Source of the DNA: Erwinia_E haradaeae_C
GTDB taxonomy: Bacteria; Pseudomonadota; Gammaproteobacteria; Enterobacterales; Enterobacteriaceae
DNA: 64,000 nt
Assembly (NCBI RefSeq): GCF_900698995.1
Contig: NZ_LR217735.1
Location: 248,001-312,000, forward strand
Reading direction: 5' to 3'
Shown: piece after piece, positions 20,085 to 30,354 of the stretch
Layout of the letters: each line of letters opens with the position of its first letter
Position numbering within the stretch: the first letter of the stretch is position 1
Notes under the pieces: model-generated
The model's database searches: none
Seen by the model: the letters and a program-made list of their open reading frames with translations, nothing else
What the model was told of the DNA's origin: nothing
Made by a program: the position numbers and the translations under genes

Positions 20085-21629
20085 ATGAATCCTTTAAAAT
20101 CATTAGCAGCAGTTAGTTTTGTAACTTTGTGTTCACGGATTTTAGGTTTTTCGCGCGATTCTCTTATAGCTTATATTTTTGGTTCAGGTATGGTTACTGA
20201 TTCTTTTTTTGTTGCTTTTAAGTTACCTAATCTATTGCGTCGTATATTTGCTGAAGGTGCGTTTTCTCAGGCTTTTGTTCCGATGTTAATTGAGCATAAG
20301 AACCAAAAAAATATAGAGTCTACGAAAATTTTTATACAATATGCATCTGGTCTTCTTATATCAACGCTATCATTAGTGAGCTTATTTGGAATTTTTATAG
20401 CACCTTGGTTTATTATTGTCACTGCACCTGGTTTTTCTGATGATATAGAGCACTGCAGCATGACATTATCACTGATTCGTATTATATTTCCTTATATATT
20501 ATTTATTTCCTTGGCGTCATTAGCTGGATCCATTCTTAACACGTGGAATTCTTTTATAGTACCCGCTCTATCGCCTATATTTCTTAATTTTAGTATGATT
20601 AGTTTTTTATTGCTTGCGACTCCGTACTTTCATCCACCTATTATAGCACTTGCATGGGCCGTATTGGTTGGTGGCATTCTTCAATTTTTGTATCAATTAC
20701 CTTTTTTAAAAAAATTGGGATTATTAGTTTTACCACGCTTTGATGTACACAATCATGCTATGCGACGACTTTTTTATCAAATAACATTAGGAATTATTGG
20801 TGTTTCAGTTAGTCAACTGTCTTTAATGATTAATACAATTCTAGCTTCTTTTTTAGAAATAGGTTCTGTTTCATGGATATATTATGCTGACCGATTGATG
20901 GAATTCCCTATCGGAGTGCTTGGCGTTGCACTAGGAACTATTCTTTTGCCAGCTTTATCTAAAAGCGTCATGCTTGGTCAGAAAGAGCTATATTCACAGA
21001 TAATGGATTGGGGATTACGTCTCTGTTTTCTTTTAGCTGTACCTAGCTCTGTTGCACTTTGTATTTTAGCTAAGCCACTTACTATTGTTTTATTTCAATA
21101 TGGTAAGTTTACATCCTTTGATGTAATTATGACGCAGCGTTCTTTGATAGCCTATTCAGTAGGTTTAGTAGGGTTAATTGTCATGAAAGTCTTAGCGCCA
21201 GGTTTTTATGCTAGGCAGGATATGCATACTCCATTTAAAATTGCCATATTAACGCTTATAGTAACGCAGGTTATGAATTTAGCTTTTATTGGTCCTCTAA
21301 AGCATGCTGGTTTATCGCTATCCATTGGATTATCTGCTTGCCTTAATACCGGACTGCTTTATTGGCAATTACTTAAAAAGCGATTTTTTGTACCAAATCC
21401 AGGATGGATGAAGTTTTTTATACGTTTATTGGTTGCTGTTCTCGTTATGGGTATAGTCTTATTTGAAGTATCTAATATGGTTCAGGACTGGACTATAGGA
21501 AATATGCCAGAGAGATTATTAAGATTAGTAGTTGTATGTTGTATTGGTATTAGTGTTTATTTTTTGATGTTATTAATCGTGGGTTTTCGCAAACGTGATT
21601 TTTCTCCATATAACGTAGATTTATTATAG
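20085..21629 (+). CDS. murJ: lipid II flippase MurJ
   Basis: MurJ moves the peptidoglycan precursor lipid II across the inner membrane. The 514-residue protein (E. coli 511) is a MATE-like membrane protein with about 14 hydrophobic segments. It shows the N-terminal RILGFSRD block (residues 18-25), the FKLPNLLRRIFAEGAFSQAFVP stretch (45-66) with its conserved arginines, and YADRLMEFP near 265. Its presence argues that a peptidoglycan layer is still built. Confidence 0.96.
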   Translation: MNPLKSLAAVSFVTLCSRILGFSRDSLIAYIFGSGMVTDSFFVAFKLPNLLRRIFAEGAFSQAFVPMLIEHKNQKNIESTKIFIQYASGLLISTLSLVSLFGIFIAPWFIIVTAPGFSDDIEHCSMTLSLIRIIFPYILFISLASLAGSILNTWNSFIVPALSPIFLNFSMISFLLLATPYFHPPIIALAWAVLVGGILQFLYQLPFLKKLGLLVLPRFDVHNHAMRRLFYQITLGIIGVSVSQLSLMINTILASFLEIGSVSWIYYADRLMEFPIGVLGVALGTILLPALSKSVMLGQKELYSQIMDWGLRLCFLLAVPSSVALCILAKPLTIVLFQYGKFTSFDVIMTQRSLIAYSVGLVGLIVMKVLAPGFYARQDMHTPFKIAILTLIVTQVMNLAFIGPLKHAGLSLSIGLSACLNTGLLYWQLLKKRFFVPNPGWMKFFIRLLVAVLVMGIVLFEVSNMVQDWTIGNMPERLLRLVVVCCIGISVYFLMLLIVGFRKRDFSPYNVDLL

Positions 21630-22212
21630 AAAACTATACTATGGTTTAAAAAATAACTAGGTAAGTGGTTACTAATAATTGTAGATAATTTATATATTTT
21701 ATGTGTTGACTAGATTAAGAGAAGCAGGGTTATGTGCGAAAAATAATTTATTAATTTTTTGAACAAAGCTTTTAATAGTACATTGGATAATGACTAATTT
21801 TTATATAAATCAAGAGAGAAATATGTAACTAGTGTTAATAGTTATCTATAAGATTAGGTAGCAGCACTAGATAATTAATCTCTTCATCTTGCAGTTTTTT
21901 TCCTATATGTAGATAATATGTACTGATATTTTTTTTGAGTGAATTAAGTGGATAGGGTAGTAAATTTTAGCCATTCATGAGATCTTCCTGCAGTATAGGT
22001 TAATTGATGATATTCTAAATTATGAAAAATTATAAGAATTATTTTTAGATGATTAATTTTTTCTTAGGTTAATTGGGTTTTGAATAGTTTTAATGCAATT
22101 GTTAGTATGTTAATTTAATGCAGAGTAAGATAAAATGTTTAATATTATAAGGATCGCATCCTGCAGTAGTGCATGCATTAAGAGTTATAGTTTTATTGAT
22201 AAAAGCTAAAAA
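21630..22212. other. AT-rich spacer between murJ and lolA
   Basis: ftsK precedes lolA in E. coli. A few bases near 21990 (AGTATAGGTTA) resemble the codons of the FtsK C-terminal RIGYN block at roughly the expected distance from lolA. This is too little to call. Confidence 0.25.
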
Positions 22213-22830
22213 ATGATCAATAAAATATTGATTTTTATTTGTTTATTAATAATACCTTGTTTTTCTAGTGGCATTCAGCATGATGTAGTCACTACTTTGC
22301 AAAAGCGTCTTGAGAAAAATAAAAGCTTTCAGGCTGAGTTTCATCAAAAGGTAATTGACAAAAATAATATTTTGATTCAAGAAGGCTATGGTTATATATG
22401 GCTACATCGACCGAATCAGTTGTATTGGAAGATGCTTTACCCTGATCAAAGTGATTTCATATCAGATGGGAATACATTATGGATTTATAATCCATCCATA
22501 AAACAGGTTAGTATCTATTGTATGAAAAATATTCTTCAAGATACTCCATTCATGCTAGTGATATGTAATAAGCCAAATGACTGGAAACAATATCATTTAC
22601 TGCAGAAAGGTGATAAGTTTATTTTTACTCCTAAAGAATTATATAGTAATATTAAAAAATATACTATAAATGTCTTAAATAATGGAAATATTAATCAGTT
22701 TAGTATCTTTGAAAAAGACGGGGTATGTATTCGTTATATTTTATCTAAACAGAATTCCATTCCCATTAATCCTAAAAAATTTCAATTTAGTATACCTTTA
22801 GGAGTTACAATAGACGATCATCAAAAATAG
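22213..22830 (+). CDS. lolA: outer-membrane lipoprotein carrier protein LolA
   Basis: LolA carries lipoproteins through the periplasm from the LolCDE complex to LolB. The 205-residue protein (E. coli 203) has a hydrophobic signal peptide (about residues 1-20), then the family blocks SFQAEFHQKV, QEGYGYIW, RPNQLYW, SDGNTLWIYNP and GVTIDD. It implies that an outer membrane with lipoproteins is maintained. In E. coli it lies between ftsK and rarA; here both sides are decayed spacers. Confidence 0.94.
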   Translation: MINKILIFICLLIIPCFSSGIQHDVVTTLQKRLEKNKSFQAEFHQKVIDKNNILIQEGYGYIWLHRPNQLYWKMLYPDQSDFISDGNTLWIYNPSIKQVSIYCMKNILQDTPFMLVICNKPNDWKQYHLLQKGDKFIFTPKELYSNIKKYTINVLNNGNINQFSIFEKDGVCIRYILSKQNSIPINPKKFQFSIPLGVTIDDHQK

Positions 22831-23509
22831 ATTATCAAGATAAGAATTCTATATATTCAATGCTTATTTGATTATCAAATTCTTATTTAAAACAAGAAGA
22901 GTTATTGATGTATAGGAGTAATTATTGATATGTTTAGAAATGATAGGTGAGTGATTTTATTAGTAAAAGTTACGTCACTAAATTAATGGTTAATAACCAT
23001 TAAGCATTATGAATAGAGTGTGTTATATTTTATCGCTTTAAGATGCTGATTAAATTTACAAAAAACACATTTGTGAGAGATACTTAGGTTATATTTTATA
23101 TACGTAATATTATTAAGTCTTTTTAACTTTAGACGATAGTTATAAATGAAAGAGCAACAGTAACAGTTTTTTGATATCGCAAAGAGTTTAAAGTGGCTTT
23201 TTCATGTAACACAGTACAATGGTATATCAAAATATAGCTTCCATTATATATATTATAAATATTAATATCTTAACATTTATAATATTATTATTTTTAATTA
23301 ACAATATTATAAATGTAGACGTAAAACTGACTGCGCTATTTAAATTAAAATATTTTTATTTTAATTTAACAGTAATATATAATGTTAAAAGTGCTGTAGA
23401 TGATATTTATATGAACATAATATATGATATGGTATCATTTTTATATGATATATAATATTAGCTTTTGATAGCTCTAGAGCCGATTAACTCACGTGAATCT
23501 ATAAAATCC
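22831..23509. other. AT-rich spacer between lolA and proS
   Basis: An open frame of 78 codons at 23219-23455 is composed almost wholly of Ile, Asn, Tyr, Leu and Phe and shows no family features; I treat it as chance. No rarA remnant could be recognised. Confidence 0.4.
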
Positions 23510-25246
23510 ATGCGTACTACTCAATATATGCTTGCTACTCTAAAAGAAAAGCCTTCTAGCGCTGAAACAATCAGTCATCAACTTATGCTACGCGCTGGGA
23601 TGATACGCCAATTAGCATCAGGACTATATACTTGGCTACCAACTGGGTTGAGGGTAGTACAAAAAGTCAAAGCTATTGTACGAGCAGAAATGCAACGTAT
23701 TGGTTTTTTAGAAATATCTATGCCAGTTGTGCAGCCAGCTAGTTTATGGCAGGAAAGTGGGCGCTGGGAGCAGTATGGATCTGAATTGCTCAAATTATCT
23801 GACCGGAATTGTCGTTCTTTTGTTATTGGACCAACACATGAAGAAGTTATTACTGATTTGATTCGTAACGAGATTACCTCTTATAAGCAATTGCCTGTAA
23901 AACTTTTCCAGATTCAAACAAAATTTCGTGATGAGGTGCGACCACGATTTGGTGTTATACGCTCTAGGGAATTTCTTATGAAGGATGGTTATTCTTTTCA
24001 TGAAACACAGGAATCTTTACAGGAAACTTATTCTATTGTATATAAAGCGTACAGTAATATCTTACAAAAAATGGATTTAAATTTTTGTATTGTAGAAGCA
24101 GATACTGGATCTATTGGTGGTTATATTTCTCATGAATTTCAAGTCTTAGCGCCAAGCGGAGATAATATTATTGCATATTCTACAGAATCTACATATGCAG
24201 CAAATTTAGAAGTAGCTGAGGCGTTTCCTCCAAGTGATGTCTGGCAACCCGGTATACAAAAAAAAGCAAAATTTTCGACACCAAATATCACTACTATTCA
24301 GGATTTGTCTGAGAAGTGCAATATTCCAATAAAAAAAATAGTGAAAACATTAGTAGTAAAAGCAAATACAGAAAGCTCTAGCGAATTAGTTGCTCTTTTA
24401 GTGAGAGGAGATCATGTACTTAATAAAATTAAAGCAGAAAAGATTGATATCATAGCTTCTCCATTACACCTTCTTGGTGATCAAGAAATTCGTCAATATT
24501 ATCAAGCTGGACTTGAGTCACTAGGGCCAGTTGGTCTTAATATACCTATTATAGCTGACCGCAGTGTTTCTGCGATGAGTGATTTTATCGTTGGTGCAAA
24601 TATTGATGGTCAATATTTTATGGGTATTAATTGGGGGCGCGACCTACCATTTCCACGCATTGAAGATATTCGCAATGTAGTAGAAGGTGATGTGAGCTCT
24701 GACGGTAAAGGTACATTATTAATTAAACGGGGGATTGAGGTTGGTCATATTTTTCAGTTAGGCACAAAATATTCTAAAGCTCTTAAAGCTATTGTGCAAA
24801 CCTCAAATAGATGCAGTAAGATTATTAAAATGGGCTGTTATGGTATTGGAATTAGCCGTATTATTGCCGCTTCGATCGAGCAGAATCATGATGAGCGTGG
24901 TATTATATGGTCATCAGTATTGGCGCCATTTCAAGTAGCCATATTACCAATTAATATACAGAAGTCGTCTCACGTAAGATCTTCATCTGAAGATCTTTAT
25001 TGGCGGTTATTAGCTGAAGGTATTGATGTGATTTTAGATGATAGAGCAGAGAGATTGGGCGTAATGTTTTCAGATATGGAACTTATTGGGGTTCCGCATA
25101 TTTTAATAATAAGCGAGCGTAATCTCCAAAATAAAGAAATTGAGTATCAATCTAGAGCACTGAATCAAAAAAGGATATTTAAAATTAGCGACATTATCTT
25201 CTATCTTAAGTCAGAACTTCATGATTCTAGATTGAATCTTAATTAA
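23510..25246 (+). CDS. proS: prolyl-tRNA synthetase
   Basis: ProS charges tRNA-Pro and edits mischarged alanine. The ATG at 23510 gives MRTTQYMLATLKE, aligning with the E. coli start MRTSQYLLSTLKE; a TTG 45 bases upstream is unlikely. The 578-residue protein (E. coli 572) has class II motifs 2 (TKFRDEVRPRFG near 138-149) and 3 (MGCYGIGISR near 440), with the editing domain inserted between them (about 225-405). It is a stand-alone gene and its ribosome binding site is weak. Confidence 0.96.
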   Translation: MRTTQYMLATLKEKPSSAETISHQLMLRAGMIRQLASGLYTWLPTGLRVVQKVKAIVRAEMQRIGFLEISMPVVQPASLWQESGRWEQYGSELLKLSDRNCRSFVIGPTHEEVITDLIRNEITSYKQLPVKLFQIQTKFRDEVRPRFGVIRSREFLMKDGYSFHETQESLQETYSIVYKAYSNILQKMDLNFCIVEADTGSIGGYISHEFQVLAPSGDNIIAYSTESTYAANLEVAEAFPPSDVWQPGIQKKAKFSTPNITTIQDLSEKCNIPIKKIVKTLVVKANTESSSELVALLVRGDHVLNKIKAEKIDIIASPLHLLGDQEIRQYYQAGLESLGPVGLNIPIIADRSVSAMSDFIVGANIDGQYFMGINWGRDLPFPRIEDIRNVVEGDVSSDGKGTLLIKRGIEVGHIFQLGTKYSKALKAIVQTSNRCSKIIKMGCYGIGISRIIAASIEQNHDERGIIWSSVLAPFQVAILPINIQKSSHVRSSSEDLYWRLLAEGIDVILDDRAERLGVMFSDMELIGVPHILIISERNLQNKEIEYQSRALNQKRIFKISDIIFYLKSELHDSRLNLN

Positions 25247-25586
25247 TAAGAAATCCTGCTAGACTAGTGATCAGAGATAGATGTAAAATTGTAAAATAGT
25301 ACTTTAATGGATTAATTTTGATGCGTTTTAGAAAAGATAATGTATGCGCAGGATGCGAATATTATATTTCTTTTATTTTTTTTGAATATGAGCATTTCAT
25401 GAGATAGATTAGAGTGTCTTATGTTTATAAGGACCATTTACTAATATGTTAAGCCGGTTTGTTAATGATTTAAAAACAAATATAATATCATCATAAGTGT
25501 ATCTTAAGACGATATAGCAATTTGGTTTTTGTAAAGTATTTCAGATAAAATGTTATGAAAAGTTCATATTGTTATTATAATAAAAA
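25247..25586. other. convergent spacer between proS and yqjA
   Basis: No remnant, RNA or convincing terminator was recognised on either strand. Confidence 0.4.
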
Positions 25587-26261
25587 CTATAAGTGAGTAG
25601 TCTTATTTTTTTGATGTGTTTTTTTATATAAGAAGTATAGTGTACTTATCAAACCGCATAGCATTAGACATATTGGTAGCAATATTAAACATAGCGTAAA
25701 TTGAGGTTCGTAATAAATAAAAATTGGTGTTCTGCCAAATAAAAAACCTACCATAATTAATACCAGTACCCAAAGAAAAGCACTGGTCCAATTAAATAAT
25801 TGAAATTTTACATTATCTAAACTAGAAAGTCCTGCAATAGTTGGCAATAAGGTACGAACAAAAGCAATAAAACGACTAATCAATAATGCCGACATGCCAT
25901 ATTGTTGAAACAATTTTTCTGCTTTTTTGTGATAATGTAATGGAAGATATAATAACCATTTCTGCACTCTCAGTGTATTTCCTAACCACTTACCTTGTAC
26001 ATAGCTTACCCAACAACCAAGAGCAGCAGCAATTGTTAAAACGCATAATATAAGTATGCCATTGATAACTCCTTTAGCCACTAAGATACCAACTAGTACT
26101 AAAAGACTATCGCCTGGTAAAAAAGATGTTGGCAATAAAGCATTTTCTAAAAATAAAATTAAAAAGAATATACAATATAATGATAAGACAAGAGATGGAT
26201 CTGTAAGTGCAGTATAGTTATGTTGCCACAAGGCTTGAGACAGAAATTTTAAAATATCCAT
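25587..26261 (-). CDS. yqjA: DedA-family inner-membrane protein YqjA
   Basis: DedA proteins are small polytopic membrane proteins involved in membrane lipid (undecaprenyl phosphate and phospholipid) translocation and envelope homeostasis. The 224-residue product (E. coli YqjA 220) keeps FLENALLPTSFLPGDSLL (residues 37-54), GCWVSYVQGKWLGN (82-95) and the SRFIAFVRTLLPTIAGLS block (129-146) with the functional arginines. Alignment to YqjA is stronger than to other DedA paralogues. It may be the only DedA protein of a reduced genome; that would need the rest of the chromosome. Confidence 0.88.
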   Translation of the reverse strand: MDILKFLSQALWQHNYTALTDPSLVLSLYCIFFLILFLENALLPTSFLPGDSLLVLVGILVAKGVINGILILCVLTIAAALGCWVSYVQGKWLGNTLRVQKWLLYLPLHYHKKAEKLFQQYGMSALLISRFIAFVRTLLPTIAGLSSLDNVKFQLFNWTSAFLWVLVLIMVGFLFGRTPIFIYYEPQFTLCLILLPICLMLCGLISTLYFLYKKTHQKNKTTHL

Positions 26262-26269
26262 TATTGTAG

Positions 26270-26994
26270 TATCTCAGATATGATCTAATAGTTATTGCTA
26301 CATTTAGCCTGCATATTAAGATTAGATTTTCTCTTATAAAGATTTTTGATAGAGAAAAATTTTAAACAATTGCCTGGACCTATCAGATAATTTGTTAGTG
26401 CTTCTAATGTATTGTATCATCACTGATGTAGAATAATCTTTACTTATTTGGATTAAAGTTTATTAAAGCGATCATATTTAATGACGTTCAGAACATAAGG
26501 TCTTTAATATGTAATCATTAGGGTATATCAGCATCTCTTGCATTACATGGTCTGTGTGAAATTAATAGATATTATGCTATATTTTAAAGAGGAGTCTGAT
26601 TAGAATGCATATCTTTACGTTTTTTTCCAAAGAGAAAAATATATATACTCATATTTTTAATTAATCTGAGAGTAATATTTTGTTTTTAACTCGGAAGATT
26701 ATAAACATACTAATTTATTCATGAAGGTTAGCAATATATGAAAAATCCTTTGAATAATTTTATATAGCATAGATAGGTGCAGTCTATGGATAATATTTTT
26801 ATCAGCAAACTGCAGAGGTGTATGCTTGTTTACCAGTTTTAATATACCGCATTCATTACTGTAATATTCATATAAGGCCTAAGTGTTACTAGAATCTAGT
26901 GATAAACGAGACACTTCACATTAAGTAGTATTTAGTAATAATTTCAAATATAAAGTAATTTTACAAACCATTGCTATCCATTTAGTATTAAAAA
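26270..26994 (+). pseudogene. pnp: pnp (polynucleotide phosphorylase) remnant
   Basis: The plus strand gives three blocks in order. LPGP at about 26370-26381 corresponds to IPGS of PNPase. FNDVQNIRSLI at 26477-26509 corresponds to FVNEVQVIATVV. GISASLALHG near 26521-26555 corresponds to GASAALSLSG. The first two are 104 bases apart, against 99 expected. The remaining room is only about a third of a full pnp gene, so the 3' part is deleted or unreadable. PNPase is a 3'-5' RNA exonuclease. The neighbourhood does not follow E. coli order. Confidence 0.5.
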
Positions 26995-28344
26995 TTAATT
27001 TTTGTCATTCTCAAGAATATAATGAGATGTCTTTGAGCTCTCTATGGGTAATAAAGGGTTTGTTGTTAATAAATTGTCTGAATTTTGCATAGGTTCTTTT
27101 TTTCTATAGATTTTGATTGGTTCATTTTCTCCAGTAATGACCGATTTATTAATAATAACTTTTTGGATGTTATGTATCGAAGGTAATTCATACATCGTAT
27201 TTAATAGGATGTTTTCTATGATAGATCGCAATCCTCTAGCGCCAGTTTTTCGTCGTATTGCTTGATATGCAATTTCTTTTAGTGCCTCTTTTTGAAACTC
27301 TAGCTCTACGCTTTCTAAACTAAATAAAGCTTGATATTGTTTTGTTAGTGCATTCTTTGGTTCATGTAAAATTTGAATTAACTCTATTTCATCTAGTTCA
27401 CTAAGTGTTGCAAGTACCGGCAAGCGTCCAATAAATTCAGGAATCATCCCAAATTTAATTAGATCTTCTGGCTCAACTTGAGATAAAATATTATTTTTTT
27501 CTGTTTTATGTGACTGGCTGCTCAATAATGCACTAAAACCAATCCCAACTCCATTATCTACTCGTTGTGAAATCACTTTATCAAGTCCAGAAAATGCTCC
27601 TCCGCAAATAAATAAAATTTTAGAAGTATCTACCTGAAGAAATTCTTGCTGTGGGTGTTTTCGTCCACCTTGAGGCGGAACTGAGGCTATCGTTCCCTCA
27701 ATAAGCTTAAGTAAAGCTTGTTGTACGCCTTCACCGGAGACATCCCTCGTAATAGATGGATTATCTGATTTACGTGAGATTTTATCGATTTCATCAATAT
27801 AGACAATACCCCGTTGAGCTTTTTGTATATTGTAATCACATTTTTGCAGAAGTTTTTGAATAATGTTTTCTACATCCTCACCAACATACCCTGCTTCAGT
27901 AAGAGTTGTAGCATCTGCCATGGTGCATGGAACATCCAGGAGACGAGCCATGCTTTCAGCTAGAAGAGTTTTACCGCTTCCTGTTGGCCCAATTAATAAA
28001 ATATTACTTTTCCCTAGTTCAATAACATTACCAGCATCGCTGTTATGTAAGCGTTTATAATGGTTATAAACAGCCACTGATAGTACTTTTTTCGCTTGAC
28101 TCTGCCCTATCACGTATTCGTCCAAATGAGTGCGAATCTCTTTTGGAGTGGGCAAAGAACTACAATTAGCAGGAGGCGTCACTTCCTGACTCTCCTTGCG
28201 AATAATGTCGTTACATAAATTCACACATTCATCACAGACACACACTGATGGTCCAGCAATTAATTTGCGAACTTTATACTGGCTTTTACCGCAAAAAGAG
28301 CAGTAGAGGATCTGCCCTGAACCGTCTTTGCGCTGATCTGTCAT
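26995..28344 (-). CDS. clpX: ClpX ATPase subunit of the ClpXP protease
   Basis: ClpX unfolds tagged proteins and threads them into ClpP. The 449-residue protein (E. coli 424) has the N-terminal zinc-binding domain with Cys15, Cys18, Cys37 and Cys40, Walker A GPTGSGKT near 120, Walker B IVYIDEIDK near 180, and the IGF-type loop (VGIGFSALL near 267) that docks on ClpP. About 25 extra residues form a C-terminal tail rich in Ser, Asn and Glu without family similarity. It follows clpP after 153 bases, as in E. coli; lon is not seen after it. Confidence 0.97.
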   Translation of the reverse strand: MTDQRKDGSGQILYCSFCGKSQYKVRKLIAGPSVCVCDECVNLCNDIIRKESQEVTPPANCSSLPTPKEIRTHLDEYVIGQSQAKKVLSVAVYNHYKRLHNSDAGNVIELGKSNILLIGPTGSGKTLLAESMARLLDVPCTMADATTLTEAGYVGEDVENIIQKLLQKCDYNIQKAQRGIVYIDEIDKISRKSDNPSITRDVSGEGVQQALLKLIEGTIASVPPQGGRKHPQQEFLQVDTSKILFICGGAFSGLDKVISQRVDNGVGIGFSALLSSQSHKTEKNNILSQVEPEDLIKFGMIPEFIGRLPVLATLSELDEIELIQILHEPKNALTKQYQALFSLESVELEFQKEALKEIAYQAIRRKTGARGLRSIIENILLNTMYELPSIHNIQKVIINKSVITGENEPIKIYRKKEPMQNSDNLLTTNPLLPIESSKTSHYILENDKN

Positions 28345-28497
28345 TTACTTCCCTCTCATTTTTATAATAATGTTGACTGTTCCCAATAGAGTAAATAAAA
28401 TTAAACTTTTACTTTTATTATCACATATATCGATAAGTCGTACATTATGTAACATCACTTTTTGCTGATTTTGTTGTTATTAAGATGAAGTAGTTAA

Positions 28498-29121
28498 TTA
28501 ATCACGCTTAAAAAAAATAGCATCTACCAATCCATATTCTACAGATTCTTTTGCTGATAAAAAACGATCTCGATTAGTATCCTGCTCAATGGTTTTAATG
28601 GTTTGACCGGTGTGCTTAGACATAAGTTGATTCATAATGTTTTTAGTTTTAATAATTTCACGTGCATGAATATCGATATCAGAAGCTTGACCTTGAAATC
28701 CACCTAGAGGTTGATGGATCATTATACGTGCCTGAGCTAAACAATAGCGCTTACCCTTTGTACCTGCAGCTAACAAAAACGCTCCCATGGAACATGCTTG
28801 CCCCATGCAGATTGTATTAATATCTGGCTTAACAAACTGCATAGTGTCATAAATAGACATACCAGAAGTAATTACCCCACCCGGAGAATTAATATAAAGA
28901 TGAATATCTTTTTCTGGGTTATCAGCCTCTAAAAATAAGATCTGAGCTACAATCAAATTAGCCATATGGTCTTCAATTAGTCCAGTTAAAAAAATAATAC
29001 GTTCTTTAAGCAGACGGGAATAGATATCATATGAACGCTCTCCCCGTGAAGTATGTTCAATTACCATAGGAACTAATGTTATATTCGATTGATTTATCTT
29101 ATTGTTATTACTATATACCAT
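28498..29121 (-). CDS. clpP: ClpP serine protease subunit
   Basis: ClpP is the tetradecameric peptidase partner of ClpX. The 207-residue protein has the same length as E. coli ClpP and the catalytic triad at the same numbers: Ser111 in GQACSMGA, His136 in MIHQPLGG, and Asp185 in DTNRDRF. An AGGAG ribosome binding site lies upstream of the start. It is first in the clpP-clpX unit. No trigger factor gene or recognisable remnant precedes it, unlike E. coli. Confidence 0.97.
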   Translation of the reverse strand: MVYSNNNKINQSNITLVPMVIEHTSRGERSYDIYSRLLKERIIFLTGLIEDHMANLIVAQILFLEADNPEKDIHLYINSPGGVITSGMSIYDTMQFVKPDINTICMGQACSMGAFLLAAGTKGKRYCLAQARIMIHQPLGGFQGQASDIDIHAREIIKTKNIMNQLMSKHTGQTIKTIEQDTNRDRFLSAKESVEYGLVDAIFFKRD

Positions 29122-30354
29122 TTTTATCTCCTAGTAAAATGCTTGCTCTATAATGAGGTTACTTGAGAGTATTTTAGTATATTTTAGTTTTGATTGATCA
29201 TTTTGTGTTAGTTGTATGTTATCTCAATTATATGGGATATATATTATATATGATATAGAATAGAATGTACTTAGTATAAAATTATTTATTATATGGATTT
29301 TTTTCTAGTATATTCAAGAATCAGCTGATTGTAATTAATATTGTAATATACTGATAAAAGCCATTCTTAACTATAAAAATAATTTCCTAAAACCTAGGTG
29401 TAATAAAATGCAATTAACTAGTAAATTTTGTAATATAATTATCACTATCATATTATTACTTATATGATTTATATCATTACCGATAATTATTGCCTAATAT
29501 TAGGTTAATCTGTTAATCTAGAGATCCGTTCTAATATTAAGAAGATACATGACTTCATTATTTTATTTTTTAAAATTTCAACAATGTTACCACTAGATTT
29601 AATTAATTTAGAGATACTCGTTAAGTAACAACTCTCATTATGCTAGCATCTGTATTCTGCAGAGTCTAGTTAGTTACATATTTAAAATTATCTGATAGTA
29701 TTAATGTTCTGTTTTTTAGAAAAAAAAATTACAATATAGCAGTATAGATTAATAACAATTGATCATATATCTATGATATATGATATTAATATTAGTAGTG
29801 TAATATTAAATTATTACAAATTTCTAACATTTCGTGGTAATTGAAAGGTGTACTATAAATAATATTAAAAATATTTTATAATTTAATTTTATAATGCAGA
29901 ATAATTAGTGTGATAAACATATTTACGAGTGAGTAATTAAGAGTTAATGTTTTTATTTAAAATATAATAACTTTCTTCAAAGATAATTAATAATTATTAT
30001 ATTATAATAAAAGGAACATTACAAGAAATTATTATGGTTTTTAAAAGTAATTTATGTTTTGACAGATTACATTTTAATTATTTTCACTAATATAATAATT
30101 AATATTATATTGAATTTTACAACAATGATCAATAATATTTTAAAATATTATATGTAGCGTATTGTGTCTATAATTTTTTAGATTTCAAAATTCTCAGCTT
30201 ACTCTAAAACAATAACTAACTCTAAAACAATAACTATAAAAATACTCTTTGAAGGTATATCAATGTATGTTAATTGTATCTGAATAATTCTTTATTACTG
30301 TTTATAAGTTTTTTTATTTATCTTTTGATAGAGAATCTCACAGGAGAATATTAT
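29122..30354. other. long AT-rich divergent spacer between clpP and ubiA
   Basis: E. coli has tig upstream of clpP and ubiC upstream of ubiA; I looked for both and found no convincing block. A perfect 18-base tandem duplication lies at 30201-30236. Confidence 0.4.
30201..30236. repeat. perfect 18-base tandem duplication (2 copies)
   Basis: The unit ACTCTAAAACAATAACTA occurs at 30201-30218 and 30219-30236, about 120 bases before the ubiA start. Confidence 0.85.

Noticed and set aside
21960..22010. Possible 3' end of ftsK upstream of lolA
   Set aside because: Only about ten bases resemble the RIGYN codons; no second block at a consistent distance.
23219..23455. 78-codon open frame upstream of proS
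   Set aside because: It consists almost only of residues encoded by A/T codons, has no ribosome binding site of note and no family features.
26521..26555. GISASLALHG block considered as a lon remnant (GPSAGIAMCTAL)
   Set aside because: lon would be on the minus strand after clpX; this block is on the plus strand and is preceded at the right distance by PNPase-like blocks.
29122..30354. tig and ubiC remnants expected from E. coli order
   Set aside because: I searched both strands by eye and found no ordered blocks.
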